Assembly (NCBI GenBank): GCA_012656075.1 | Contig: JAAKBF010000041.1 | Coordinates: forward strand, 62,001 to 126,000 | DNA length: 64,000 nucleotides | Origin: Phytophthora hibernalis | Lineage: Eukaryota; Oomycota; Peronosporomycetes; Peronosporales; Peronosporaceae | Reading direction: 5' to 3' | In this document: positions 54,420-64,000 of the stretch, one piece after another | Numbering within the stretch: position 1 is the stretch's first letter | Layout of the letters: each line of letters begins with the position of its first letter | Translations under genes and position numbers: made by a program | Notes under the pieces: generated by a model | The model's database searches: none | What the model saw: only the letters and a program-made list of their open reading frames with translations | Told to the model about the DNA's origin: nothing

Positions 54420-55827
54420 GTCGAGCAGCTCCTAGTTGATGTCATCCGCGGTGATGCCTGAACGAGGGTTGAGGAAGTGTCAGAAAGAAGATGACACATC
54501 AAGAAAGCACAAGCATGACTTACCAGCAGAGGCAAGCACCAATGTGTCAATATCAAGTTCGTGGAGAGAAGTGACGGCGAAGAATGGAGCTCGTCCGCTT
54601 CAAACTTGCCACTTCAGCTTCGAGGGCTTGCACCTGGGGCGAAACCACACCGACCGAGGCTTGGGTAGATGCATCAAGTGCAGCCCGATGTCGCGTCACA
54701 TGCTCGGTGTAAGCCACCAAGCCAGCCTTGAAATGCTCGCGTTCCTGTTGGATGAGCCGTTGTGCTGAAGTCAGCGAAGACTCAGCCGAGGTCGCGCGAG
54801 CGGCCCACAGCTTCACAATTTGGTCGTGGTCAGCGATAGCAGTGTTGGCTTGGCGAAGGTGAGCGGCCGCCTGGTCGTGCTTCTCCTCGAGGGGGAGATG
54901 CGTCTGTCGGAGGTCGTCAAGAATATCGCGGGTCCGACTCTCCTCGCTCGATGCTTGAGCACTGAAACGCTCGAACTTCTTTCGTTCTTGGGTCTCAGCG
55001 AGGAGTCGGTCCTCGGTGTCAGCGAGTTTGACCTTGAGTTTGGCAACCTCGTTGCGTAGATCGACGATAAGATCGGCCTCACCCGGAGGGAGTTGGGCAG
55101 GTGCAACAGCCGCTGCCTAGACTTCACCGAGGTCTGTAGCGTTTTACATGCGGCCATCGAGCGCCGAGTCCACTCGCCGAGGACGCTGGCGAGCCACACC
55201 GACGACAAGTTGGCCCAGCGGGAGCAGACGTTGCTCGACGAGGGCTGGACGTGAAGGCTCAGTCGTCGGAGCTGACGGAGTCGCACCGGTGGCGTCCGTC
55301 TGACACCCCACTGAGACGAGACGAGTCGTGGTGAACCAGACGTCGCTGCAGGTGTGCCGCGAAACAGATACGCCAAGACAGGCGAGGCGTCAGGTGAAGT
55401 GGGAGGAGTCACCGGAGATAATCCCCGAGAGCACCACCGCCGGCTTGAGCAGCGTCAGCCGAGTGCTGAAGAGGCGGAACCGAGGCTCCAGCGGAGCTGG
55501 CAGTGTCGGCCGGAGCATCAGTGGCTCCCTGTGAGCGAGCCTGAGGAATGAAGACATAAGTGAACGAAAGTGAGAAGATGCTGAAGGTATATGAAGTGAA
55601 CAACATGAGGAAGGACTTAGCTCGTCGCCGCGGGCGATGGCTCGGAGAGCGGCAGCGGTGGTGTCGCTATGAAGGCGCGATGGAGGAGCCATGGGACTGA
55701 GATACGACGCGCCATGACACGCACTACTTGCGGAAGTTTGCGTCGAGGCGGAGGCAGTTGTGGTGCTGGGTTTTAAGCGCTCGGTCGACAGACGGCAAGG
55801 TTTCCCTTGCTGAAGGAAAGTGACCAA
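54420..55827 (-). pseudogene. coiled-coil gag-like protein gene
   Basis: Minus strand from about 55827. The N-terminal part is Ser/Thr/Pro/Ala-rich (HGASYLSPMAPPSRLHSD, AALRAIARGDE). From about 55100 to 54580, in shifting frames, runs a long coiled coil (LIVDLRNEVAKLKVKLADTE, RLLAETQERKKFERF, AAAHLRQANTAIADHDQIV, SLTSAQRLIQQEREHF, VQALEAEVASLKRT). A C-terminal Ser-rich tail (PSVTSKRSRSASSKSSEDAD) lies at about 54410-54350. The layout matches long coiled-coil gag-like proteins of oomycete LTR elements; no protease or polymerase follows on this strand. At least two frame changes. Confidence 0.45.
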
Positions 55828-56206
55828 CGTGATCTGATTGGCGGATTACATTTCCCGCGCGGCAGTGACCGAGGGTACGAACCCTCGTTTGTACCCATTT
55901 CAGTTTCGTAGCCTCGGTCTTATAGAGCCGGGTACGGGATCACATACTAGGATCTGTTCACACTGGATATTTGTCTGTTTACGTATAGCACAAGCTATAG
56001 GATTGACCACAGAGGCTCTCAGAGCCATAAATAAATCAGCAGTCTTCCCCACAAGTCACCAAGGGTCAAGTCCGTCTTCGGTCAGTCTAATTAGCTTATC
56101 TTAGGGTCTGGATACGCTCGGCTACGTGGGATGCCTGTCAACGAACTCAAGGGACATTGAACCGAGGGTTTGTTGCTGATCAGTCCAAGAGATTAGAGTG
56201 GCCGAG
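55828..56206. other. spacer, possible LTR or promoter
   Basis: About 380 bp upstream of the gag-like gene (leftward) and of the copia LTR (rightward). It holds a GAGGGTACGAACCCTC palindrome at 55871-55886. No gene. Confidence 0.35.
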
Positions 56207-56470
56207 TGTTGGGAGAGACGAGGAACGTCGTCTCCCATATATTATAGTGGAACCGAGTGTTCCAGATATATTTTTACTACCCGCCGAGGTTTTACCTCGG
56301 TAAACACGTATTAAGCTTGACAGCCGGTAGCCTTTCTTCTGAAGGACTGCGGGGTTCGCGCGAAAGCGCAATATTGCATACTAGCCCTCGCTTGTGGCTA
56401 GTTGTTGAAGTTAAGTGTAAGTACCAACTTTTGGTAAACAGATCCGGTTTCTAATCCTAATAAGAAACAG
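56207..56470 (+). repeat. putative copia LTR
   Basis: Begins TGTTGGGAGAGACG, a common start of oomycete copia LTRs, and contains at once a near-palindrome at 56211-56236 (GGGAGAGACGAGG facing CGTCGTCTCCC). It precedes a copia gag by about 200 bp. The right border is uncertain and the second LTR was not found. Confidence 0.45.
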
Positions 56471-56673
56471 ATGCAATTGGTTATAACTTGGTATTAGTAT
56501 AAGTATACTGGACTTAAGAGATGCAATTGAGTGGCAACCAAGGCCAAAAAGGAAAAGAGAACCAACCGAATGAAGAGTTGGGGACGGCACTCACTTTTAA
56601 ATTAGCCGCCCCGTCTAACGGTTTAATATTCACACCACAACGGCCAAGACAACAATATTTCAGATACTTCGGA

Positions 56674-58160
56674 TGAGTGTCTTAACCAAGCAAGAGAAGA
56701 CCGTGCACGTCGGTCTTGAAAAGTTCTCAGGCCAACAAATTGAGTATGCTACTTGGAAAGACAAGCTTCACGCACATGGCCCAGTTGGACCTGGACGTCG
56801 AGAATCGGCTTCTTGAAACCGGTCAACCGGAGCCGAAGGTTGGCATGCGTTACTTTCTGGAGTCAACGCCGCCACGTCTGACGGATGTAGACGTGAAGGC
56901 AGCTCATCCTGATGAGCAATTGGGATTGCGCAGGAGGTCATGGTATGGCGCAAGGCGGATGCAGCGATGCGTCACGTCCTCAATTCGACCCTCCCAAACT
57001 CGTTCCTGTCGTCCTCGTCGGACGACGTGAGGAACCTGGAGGTGTGTGTCATTTGGCAACATCTCGAGCGCAAGTTTGCACTCGGTGATGCTGGAGGATT
57101 GGAGTCCATGACGAACTCTGGAATCGGATTCTAAGCTCGAATTGAAAGACACTACGACTCTGTTCTTGCTGCTAAACCGAGCGCGAAACGAGCTGAATCG
57201 GAAGTCGAAGAATCTCCTCGGTAAAGAGATGGTGGCCGAGACAATGATGTGCGTGCAAGTTTTGGCGCAGCTTTCTAGTGAAATCTGGGCGGCTTTCTGA
57301 AGATGCTTTCAGCGCGGAAAGGTGGAGATCGCGCTGAACAAGTTATTCGGTGACAGGTCCAAGAAGATGATCACCGTTCTAGGCGATGCGCCATCTGTGA
57401 CGCGCATTAATAACGTGAAAAGTGACCGATCGGTGCGCGGTTACGACTCCAAGAAGAGAAAAGCGGATGGAAGGACCGGTGTTCAGGACCAAGGGTGTTT
57501 CAAGAAAAGGCATCAAAAAGTTCAGTGCGAGCGTATGAAGGCTGACCGTGACCCCAATTGTGAAGGTGGACCGCTCTTCCGTACGAACATGGACGCCCAA
57601 CCATCCAAGCGAGCGCCTAGCAACACAAAGAAAATTGCTACGGTGCAGCGCACTACCAAAAAGCGAAGGACGCGTGAACCACCAACGGATGTCGAGATGG
57701 AGGAGGAATTCAGCCTTTCAGGTTCGGAGAAAGAGGAGTCGGAAGATAGCGACGGAGGCTGTTTGAAGAGCTTTGGTGAAATCGACACCTCGGTACATAA
57801 ACGATATGGTGCATATTTGAGTTGGTTACGTCGACTAACAGTTACGATCTGTGGATTGTTAATACAGGAGCTGGATTTGGAATAAGCCCAGACAAAGGCT
57901 GGTTCGAATCGCTACACAAAGGTTCGAGTCATAGGTTTGCGTATGGTAACGGTAGCACATCAGAGACCACTCTAACTGGCTCAATACAAATGCATGTTGC
58001 AAGTCCTTTCAATAAGTATATCGGTCTAAGGATTAAGAACATTGTGTTTGACAAGGAATGCGGGAGTAATTTAATTAGTGCTTGCCATCTTGGTAAACAA
58101 GGGTATAATCGCATTAAATCTCAGGATGGGGAGTTTTTATATTTCTTCAATAAGAATGGA
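56674..58160 (+). pseudogene. Ty1/copia gag-protease fragment
   Basis: Gag from MSVLTKQEKTVHVGLEKFSG through YATWKDKLHAHMAQLDLD, VWRKADAAMRHVLNSTLP, VIWQHLERKFALGDAGG and LLLNRARNELNRKSKNLLGK; a decayed zinc knuckle (CFKKRHQKVQCERMKADRD, about 57495-57550) follows, then a Lys/Glu-rich hinge, and the aspartic protease at 57845 (DLWIVNTGAGFGIS, where DTG has become NTG), ending in the gag-pre-integrase stretch SNLISACHLGKQGYNRI. Frame breaks are present near 56780, 56935, 57130 and 57300. The integrase and reverse transcriptase are absent; sequence of another transposon class follows directly. Confidence 0.75.
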
Positions 58161-58189
58161 CATTGGTCCAAGGAAGTCGTCGATTACGC

Positions 58190-58680
58190 AAATTTGACTA
58201 ATGTGACGATCATCAAGGTGCCGCCCAATGCCACTTCGGTTTCGCAACCCGCGGATGCTACGTGGAAATGGGCCGTTAAAAACACGACTACGCAATTTGT
58301 GGAACAGTAACCTACGAAAGCAACTGCGTGCCCCCGTGACTGGTAAAGCGTTCAAGATGGTGGCGCCTGGGCGAAAGTATCTATGCAGCTGGATACATAG
58401 CGCGTGGGGAGATATTTCACCGGTAACCATTATTTCAGGGTTCAAAAGTGCGGACTACTTGCTCAATCAACCGCAGACAGCTTGGAAGAGCAAGTTGAAG
58501 TTGAAGACGCTACGGACATCGTCAGTGAAGCTATTCGTGCAGGTCTAGTTGATGAAGAGGTTGGTGAGTTCTGCTTAGATGATGATTTTGATGAGGATTT
58601 TCACGCCGGGCGTCAATTTAACTACATAATAAAAGAAAACTTTTCAATTTTCACTACATAATAAAAACAACGTTAGTGGA
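58190..58680 (+). pseudogene. pogo-like transposase C-terminal fragment
   Basis: Starts in frame with the copia protease at VTIIKVPPNATSVSQPADATW, the conserved block around the last catalytic residue of pogo transposases, shifts frame near 58265 to GPLKTRLRNLWNSNLRKQL, then near 58450 to CGLLAQSTADSLEEQ, and ends with the acidic tail GEFCLDDDFDEDFHA. The upstream half of the transposase is missing, so this piece was joined to the copia fragment by rearrangement or nested insertion and deletion. It belongs to another subfamily than the element at 29032-31042. Confidence 0.7.
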
Positions 58681-58861
58681 TTTTCACTCGACAGTTCATT
58701 TAGCCGGGACAGGGTATTGCACGCTTATGCACCTCACATTGGGTGTATGCCTTGACATAGGGAATTCGGTAGGTGTAAGAGGGCATGTCACACGGATTCC
58801 CAACTATTGTGGAGCGAAGATATTCGCACCTAACTGGAGTTCTACCTGTCGTTTCAGCTAA
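58681..58861. other. short spacer before the LINE
   Basis: Probably the 3' untranslated part of the pogo-like fragment; it ends at the LINE target duplication. Confidence 0.35.
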
Positions 58862-58878
58862 TTTTACAGAACGACAAA

Positions 58879-60705
58879 GAGAGAGAAGCAGACTATTATA
58901 TTTAACTTATCGGTCGCAAGATGTCTGGTAAATACTATGCCTGGTTATCAATGCCGGTGCCTTGAACTGGTCCGGTGGTTGTACGGGGCTTGTCGCCTGA
59001 GGTGATGGCTCTCGGGGTTGACTTTCTAATATACGTAGACAAAGCATTAGACGTGTGCCGTGAATTTTGGTGTCCGCTCGTCTGCACTCCTGCTTCGCGA
59101 GAGCCCGTATCTGCCTCATTCCGGTAATCCCGAATTCTTGAACGCTTCCAGCTATTTTCACTTCCTCTTGTTGGTAAACTGCTCGGTTGCGTTGTATCCA
59201 CAGGCTGGTGATGCACACGCTGCTCAGTATGCGCCATATTCGCTTCCATGCTCCTGCAAATATATCCGCCTCATCGGGGTAATCATCTGTCAGTGGCTTC
59301 ACCGAGATCTTCGACAGGCTCGGTGCTCTTCGGTTGGCGCAGTTCGCTATGAAGCCTTTGCTCCCATCGTTGCCCGGTCCAATGACAGATGAGCTTCTGT
59401 CAGCATGCTTCTGTGCAGGGGCATTCCCAAAAACATGATCCATTGTCTCCTTCGTCCCTTGACAGCATTGCAACTTTCGGCAGCTATTATCCAGTTGCCG
59501 CTCTTCGTTATGCAGGTTTAGTTGCCGTGTAGCTACTCGATACGCCATCCATACCTGGTACTCCGTGAGCTCCAATCGATGGGCCCATATTTGCATTGGC
59601 GTCTGCTGCAGGGCTGCCGCTTGCCAGTCACTTGATTGTGCTACGTGTTCTAGCTTTTCCAATATACTGAGCAGAGGAGCTCCTGTGTCTTTGTATCTAC
59701 GAAATGGTTGTTTTTTAATTGCCAAGTGCACGTGCCTGTTTCCAATCAAGTCTGTTACTTGCTATAGGAATCCGTGAAAATGCGGGTGCGCGTGGAATAC
59801 GAGTCCTCCGTTTGCCTGGATGTGCCGTAGCTTTTACAGTCAGCTGCCGTCCTGGGGTTTTCGATGTTGTTGTTGGTGACCTTCCAGTGAATGCCGTCAT
59901 TCATTTGTTCCAACTCAATGATTCCTCGCTGCTCGGTTGCCCGGCTTTTGATGGTGCCGCTGGTGCGTCCTTCTGCGACGTACTCCTATTCATATTCGTG
60001 CTCTAGCTCAGTTGGATGCCTCGGCTGCAGTGTCCTCCTTACGTACCCGCCTTCTCCAATTCCAAGTTTCGGGGCACTCATTAAAGTCGCGATGCCCCAC
60101 CGGCGTAGTTTTGCCTGCTGGTGCTTGGTCGATCCTGCCGTCGGTATGACCATTGAGTATCTTCTCGCTCCGATGCGCTGGATCTGTAGCGCCTCGATGG
60201 TACACGGCTGGATCCTGTCGTATTTCCTTGTGGTGAGCATGGCGCCTTGGCTGTCAGTGACCCACGGGTTGTCGTATCAATATTATGTCGGCCAGAAGAG
60301 TTGTCCGCATGGAGTCATCTCCTGAGAGAGTTCGGTAGCTCCTTCGATAGCTCCACGACCCATTCCGCGTCAGTCGTCCAGCTTATTGCGGCCTCTGCTA
60401 AGCTTTCTAGCTCCTCGTGATATTGCAAGGACCTGTCCGCTGGTATGATCTGATCTGATTGCAGCCAGCTGCCTATCAGTATTTGAAGAGCATTTCCTGG
60501 AGTTCTGTATCGTTGGGCCAGTTGCCGCTTCGGATCTTGGCGTGGTGACACTCCTTCTGCCCACTCTTGTGTCGCTCCCCTCAAAGCCCATGTCTTCCAA
60601 GCCGTCCAGTATATGTCCTTCCGCTGGATGAGCCATTGAATGGTGTGTTTGGCCCGTTGTGTCTTGCACGCTATCAAGATTGAGGCTAGCCCCACTCCGC
60701 CTGAT
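58879..60705 (-). mobile_element. 5'-truncated LINE retrotransposon
   Basis: 1.83-kb insertion bordered by the 17-bp duplication TTTTACAGAACGACAAA (58862-58878 and 60706-60722, identical). The minus strand codes for the region after the reverse transcriptase: SILIACKTQRAKHTIQWLIQ and DIYWTAWKTWALRG (60690-60570), then YDRIQPCTIEALQIQRIGARRY (as two parts, 60220-60160), and a 280-aa frame 59749-58907 with LELTEYQVWMAYRVATRQL, a Cys/His zinc-finger-like box CCQGTKETMDHVFGNAP and WIQRNRAVYQQEE, as in the C-terminal parts of plant and oomycete LINEs. Reverse transcriptase and endonuclease are missing, the usual result of incomplete reverse transcription. A few frame breaks are present. Confidence 0.82.
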
Positions 60706-60722
60706 TTTTACAGAACGACAAA

Positions 60723-60888
60723 AGAGCATTTCGGTTGATTTATTTCATTATTGGGGGCTGCAAAATTACATACATTTCAATTTTGGGGGCTTAAAGTATA
60801 CCTTTGACACTTCAAAAGAAATTATACGCCTAAGTATACACCGTATTGTAACATTCAATAATCACAAATCACACAAAAGCTCTACAGC
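60723..60888. other. upstream region of INTS9
   Basis: AT-rich 170 bp between the LINE duplication and the INTS9 start codon; it holds the short promoter and contains two similar ATTTTGGGGGCT-type motifs (near 60750 and 60779). Confidence 0.4.
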
Positions 60889-63263
60889 ATGAAAGTGGTA
60901 AGTCGATTTCCTGCCTCCGGCGCTTCCCCTGTCCCCACAGACACCCCTCTCATCGCCCCAACACTAACCATGTAGCCCTTGATCTCCTCTATCTCACCCT
61001 GGTTTTAATTCCTTCCAATGACCGCGTGCAGATCCAATTAGGCGGTGCGAACGATGGACTCTGCCACTTTTGAGCTTCGGCGGCTTCGAGATGCTCCTGG
61101 ACTGCGGCGTGAAGCTCCAGTCGCTCCGCTGCGATCCCCAAACAGGTGGACGCACTGTCTACCGCCTACAACTTCCAGGGCTCAGCTCCGTTGACACGGG
61201 GGCTCTGGACGTGGTGCTACTGTCCAACCACCTCACTTTGCTGGCTCTTCCTCTATTGACGGAAGTTCTGGGCTTCAAGGGACAAGTTTTCGCCACACAA
61301 CTCACTTTAGACTTCGGTCGGGTGTTTCTGGAGGAGCTGGCAGCTCTGGTTCAAGGGGACGACACTGCGGTGTTTACTTTTGACGGTGTGGCCGACGGAA
61401 TGGAAACGGAACTGCCTATGTTTTCGTTGAGGGAAATTGAGAAATGCTGCAAGAAGGTTCGCTGCGTGGAGTACAGTGAGGTTGTGCCGCTGGCGTACGG
61501 TGTGCAGGTGACGGCGCTGAGCTCCGGATATGCCTTGGGAGCGAGCATTTGGCTCGTGGAAGGTCCGAACGACCGACTGGCTTATGTGGCTGCGAGCTCG
61601 GGAGATTATAACCGCCACCCTAAGGAGCTGGACCTGCTGCCTTTGTCGACTGCGAAACGCTGCTGCTGACGGACCTGAAGCCTGATCGTGACCCGCACTC
61701 GAACACGGAACGCATGGTGGAGCGTGTGCTTAGTGGCGTTAGCGCTGTGCTTGAGCGCGGTGGCGTTTGCATCATACCCACGTCGCCTTGTGGTGTGGTG
61801 TTTGACCTCGTGGAAGCCGTGCATGCGGCGTGTCTGCACACCAAGCAGAACGTCCCCATGTACTTTATCTCGGACTATTCGTCGCGAGTTATGAAGCTTA
61901 CACAGCTTGGAGCGGAGTGGCTGTGTGAAAAGAAAATTGAAAAACTGTACGCGGGTGAAGATGCATTTCTCCACGAGTCGCTGATGAAAAACAACATGTT
62001 CCACGCCGTCGCAGACGTCTCTGCTGCCACGGCTGCTACTTTTCGGGTACGTTCATACCTGCTTATAAGTACATGAGAGAGGAACTGAATAACTCCTCCT
62101 TTGTACGCAGAATGGCAGCATCCTTTTCGTTGAACACCCTTCACTCAAGTTTGACGTGCCCGGAACTAATCCAAATGCTTGGAGACGAAAGTCGCAATGC
62201 TGTACTTTTGATTGGTATGCCGTGATTGCTCAAACGTACTGATATTCAATCCGTGCGTCTAACAACATCGTGTTGTTACAAACAGACCCATCTGTCGATG
62301 CTGCTGAAGCCTTTGCCCCATTTCAAGACCTTCAGATTGAGAAGATTGCGTGCCCAATCGACCCAAGGTTAAGTTGCGGCGACGCCAACCAGTTTATTGC
62401 CCGGTGCTGCCCGCATAATTTGATCATCCCGTACGAATACACAGTCGCACCACCAGTAAGCGCGATGGAAGGAGCTGAAATGTCATCACACTTTTCACGA
62501 GTTCTTCCGCTTCACGAGCTGACTGCGGCGAAAACGAAGACGGAGCTTCTTACGTTCCCTATGAAGCAGTTTGAGCCCATTGTGATCGAGAAACCATCGA
62601 AGTATCTTGATGGTAGACTTGACCCCAAGGTACGCGCTTTGTCATTGTGTTGCTAGCTTTGTGTTGTAATGTCTAATTGACTTGCTTTAGCTTGCTGCAC
62701 TAGCTACAATTACCGAGGTCAATGGAAAAGCTGCAGCCTGCGTAAATGGCGTGCTCAACGTAAAGAGGAAAGCGTTTGTGCTGGAGCCGTCTCCAATTAC
62801 TTCTACAGTACCTTCATCCTCGGATGGGAACGACGAATCCAAACCGAAGAGCTCAGGAAAGCGCAAAGCGTCAGCAATCGCGGACTCGAGTGTCAGCAGC
62901 AACCTTCAAAGTATCGACTACAAGGAAAAGATCAGCCTTCTCTTGGGGCAAGTGGATGAAGATAAACTGATGAAGCAAGTGAAAACGGTACGTCACCAGA
63001 CAGCTTCAGAGAATTCGTCGATATGTGCTCACGATGTATTCCTCCTCGTTTGATTTGGTGTTCAGCATGATCCAGAAGCGCAGGTGTATATCTCGCAGGG
63101 CCAGGGAGACGCTGACGTATTCATGAGCATTCCTTCCCTGGACGCCCGGATCACATTGTGGAAAGAGACTGGAAAGACTCTCGTTGAAACGGAGAAGGAG
63201 GACGCTCGTGCATTGCTGACATCATTCATCCTGGCACAGCTAGTAGTGATCACTCAAGGCTAG
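60889..63263 (+). CDS. INTS9: Integrator complex subunit 9
   Basis: Six exons: 60889-60897, 61032-62046, 62111-62214, 62286-62629, 62691-62987, 63066-63263; all introns are GT/AG. About 655 aa, the usual length for INTS9, a catalytically silent metallo-beta-lactamase/beta-CASP partner of the INTS11 endonuclease in snRNA 3' processing and transcription termination. Seen: MKVIQLGGANDG, GGFEMLLDCGVKLQSL (where active enzymes keep HxHxDH later on), ALDVVLLSNHLTLLALPLL, CIIPTSPCGVVFDLVE with FISDYSSRVMKL (beta-CASP), SILFVEHPSLKFDV, IACPIDPRLSCGDANQF and VNGKAAACVNGVLNV; a Ser/Lys-rich linker and a C-terminal domain follow. Three small corrections are needed: one missing base near 61067, one near 61664, one extra C near 62160. 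The first coding exon has only nine bases. It restarts the gene island right after the LINE. Confidence 0.85.
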
Positions 63264-63451
63264 ACAGGAGAGATTATGCCGACTCATGGTGTTGCGCAGA
63301 ATAGATAGCATCATCCATATCCAGCACGAACGCGAGCGTTTTCACATTGCGGCACCTTGACGGACCAGGCGTATTTTTGGCTGGGAGTGTTGGTTTAGCT
63401 CAGCTGCTGTTTCTCCTGGACGCGTTGACGCCAGCACGACCATCAGTGAAG
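63264..63451. other. spacer between INTS9 and the IQ-motif gene
   Basis: 190 bp, nothing recognised; it must contain the promoter of the next gene. Confidence 0.4.
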
Positions 63452-64000
63452 ATGGAGCGTGTAGAAGATGGCGGCAGCATGAACGTCGTCCCGCCCATGT
63501 TTCATGCTGGTCCGTGACCGCGAATGCAATGTTGGCTTCGTACTTGCTCAGCGAACTAACAAATTGAATTGGTTTAGGCATCTCAAACAAATTCACAAAG
63601 CGCCATCTAAGCAACTTCCGCGATACTACGTTAACGGCGGCGTCTGCAGCGAAGCAGCGAGCGGACCTGAAGTTGGAACGACAAGCTGATGCAATTGAGA
63701 AACAGCAGCAGAAAATTGACAATGAAGTGAGAGCTGACACCCCAACACAATGATTTCTGGATCTCACGAATTACTGATGACTGCACGTGTTGCTTGATTT
63801 GACAGATGAAGAAAATCGCGGAGATTACTCAAAATCTGCATCGACAACAGCAACGAGAAGCAAAACGTCTTCGAAATCGGCTGAATTATGCGGCCACAAA
63901 GATTCAAGCTGCTTATCGACGCCATTTATCCAACGTGAATGAGGAGAGGGGGATGCCGCCATTTGTATTCAGACTGTATCGCGTGGATTTCTCGCTCGGG
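63452..64000 (+). CDS. IQ-motif coiled-coil protein, 5' part
   Basis: Exons 63452-63509, 63578-63726 and 63806 to beyond the window end; introns fit GT/AG with a CTAAC branch-like site before TTTAG. The protein begins MERVEDGGSMNVVPPMFHAG, continues with NKFTKRHLSNFRDTTL, a Lys/Gln-rich helix (RADLKLERQADAIEKQQQKI) and then IQ motifs: ATKIQAAYRRHL at about 63895 and, after a one-base shift near 63950, AAICIQTVSRGFLAR. IQ motifs bind calmodulin or myosin-type light chains, so a cytoskeletal or flagellar role is plausible, but the gene is incomplete and the family is not fixed. Confidence 0.65.

Noticed and set aside
54813..55412. 199-aa minus-strand Ser/Arg-rich frame
   Set aside because: Out-of-frame reading of the coiled-coil segment; the neighbouring frame has the heptad pattern.
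61307..62144. Minus-strand frames across INTS9
   Set aside because: Antisense shadows of a well-conserved plus-strand gene.
63342..63767. 141-aa minus-strand frame
   Set aside because: It covers the start and first intron of the IQ-motif gene on the plus strand and has no domain of its own.
1..64000. Effector genes (RxLR or CRN type), CRISPR arrays, rRNA and tRNA genes
   Set aside because: I looked for secreted proteins with RxLR-EER, LFLAK-type starts, spaced direct repeats with unique spacers and tRNA-like cloverleaf boxes; nothing convincing was found by eye.

Overview
The window is eukaryotic and most likely comes from an oomycete of the Phytophthora/Peronosporales type. Reasons: short introns (about 57-134 nt) with GTACGT or GTAAGT donors and CAG/TAG acceptors; compact conserved genes; a WRKY19-like Cys/His repeat protein and a FAR1-type protein; and a transposon mix (Crypton, pogo, Tc1/mariner, Harbinger, hAT, copia, LINE) typical of these genomes. 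Species cannot be fixed from the sequence alone.

Layout. (1) Gene island, about 0.4-20.9 kb: a Vti1-type Qb-SNARE (-), an EF-hand Na+/Ca2+ exchanger (-), a Cys/His-repeat WRKY19-like protein (+), a broken Gln-rich coiled-coil gene (+), ZNHIT1 of the SWR1/SRCAP complex (-), a nine-exon calponin-homology/TBC RabGAP (-), a FAR1-type protein (+) and a kinesin-3-like motor gene (+). (2) Transposon island, about 21.0-60.7 kb: a DENR-like gene split by a hAT element with a perfect 8-bp target duplication; a Crypton tyrosine-recombinase gene; a pogo-like element with TIRs and TA duplication; a MITE; a mariner-like element; a copia element whose two halves face each other; a hAT relic; two Tc1-like elements; a two-gene PIF/Harbinger element with TTA duplications; a gag-like coiled-coil gene; a copia fragment fused to a pogo fragment; and a 5'-truncated LINE with 17-bp duplications. 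Two AT-rich/pyrimidine-rich minisatellites lie here. (3) Gene island resumes at 60.9 kb: Integrator subunit 9 (+) and the start of an IQ-motif protein (+), cut by the window end.

The genes do not form a single pathway; they are housekeeping and trafficking genes (SNARE, RabGAP, kinesin, exchanger, chromatin, snRNA processing) flanking a roughly 40-kb mobile-DNA block. No operon, rRNA, tRNA or CRISPR array was recognised. No clearly new multi-gene system was found; the most interesting items are the CH-TBC architecture, the transposon-split DENR gene, the intron-bearing Tc1 transposase, the nearly intact Crypton and the rearranged retroelements.

A caution for any reader: many conserved genes (VTI1, exchanger, WRKY19-like, kinesin, INTS9) need one-base corrections to read through, and nearly all look like missing single bases. 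This pattern is what uncorrected assembly indels give, so 'broken' conserved genes here may be intact in the organism. Exon limits below were set by eye from splice sites plus reading-frame continuity.
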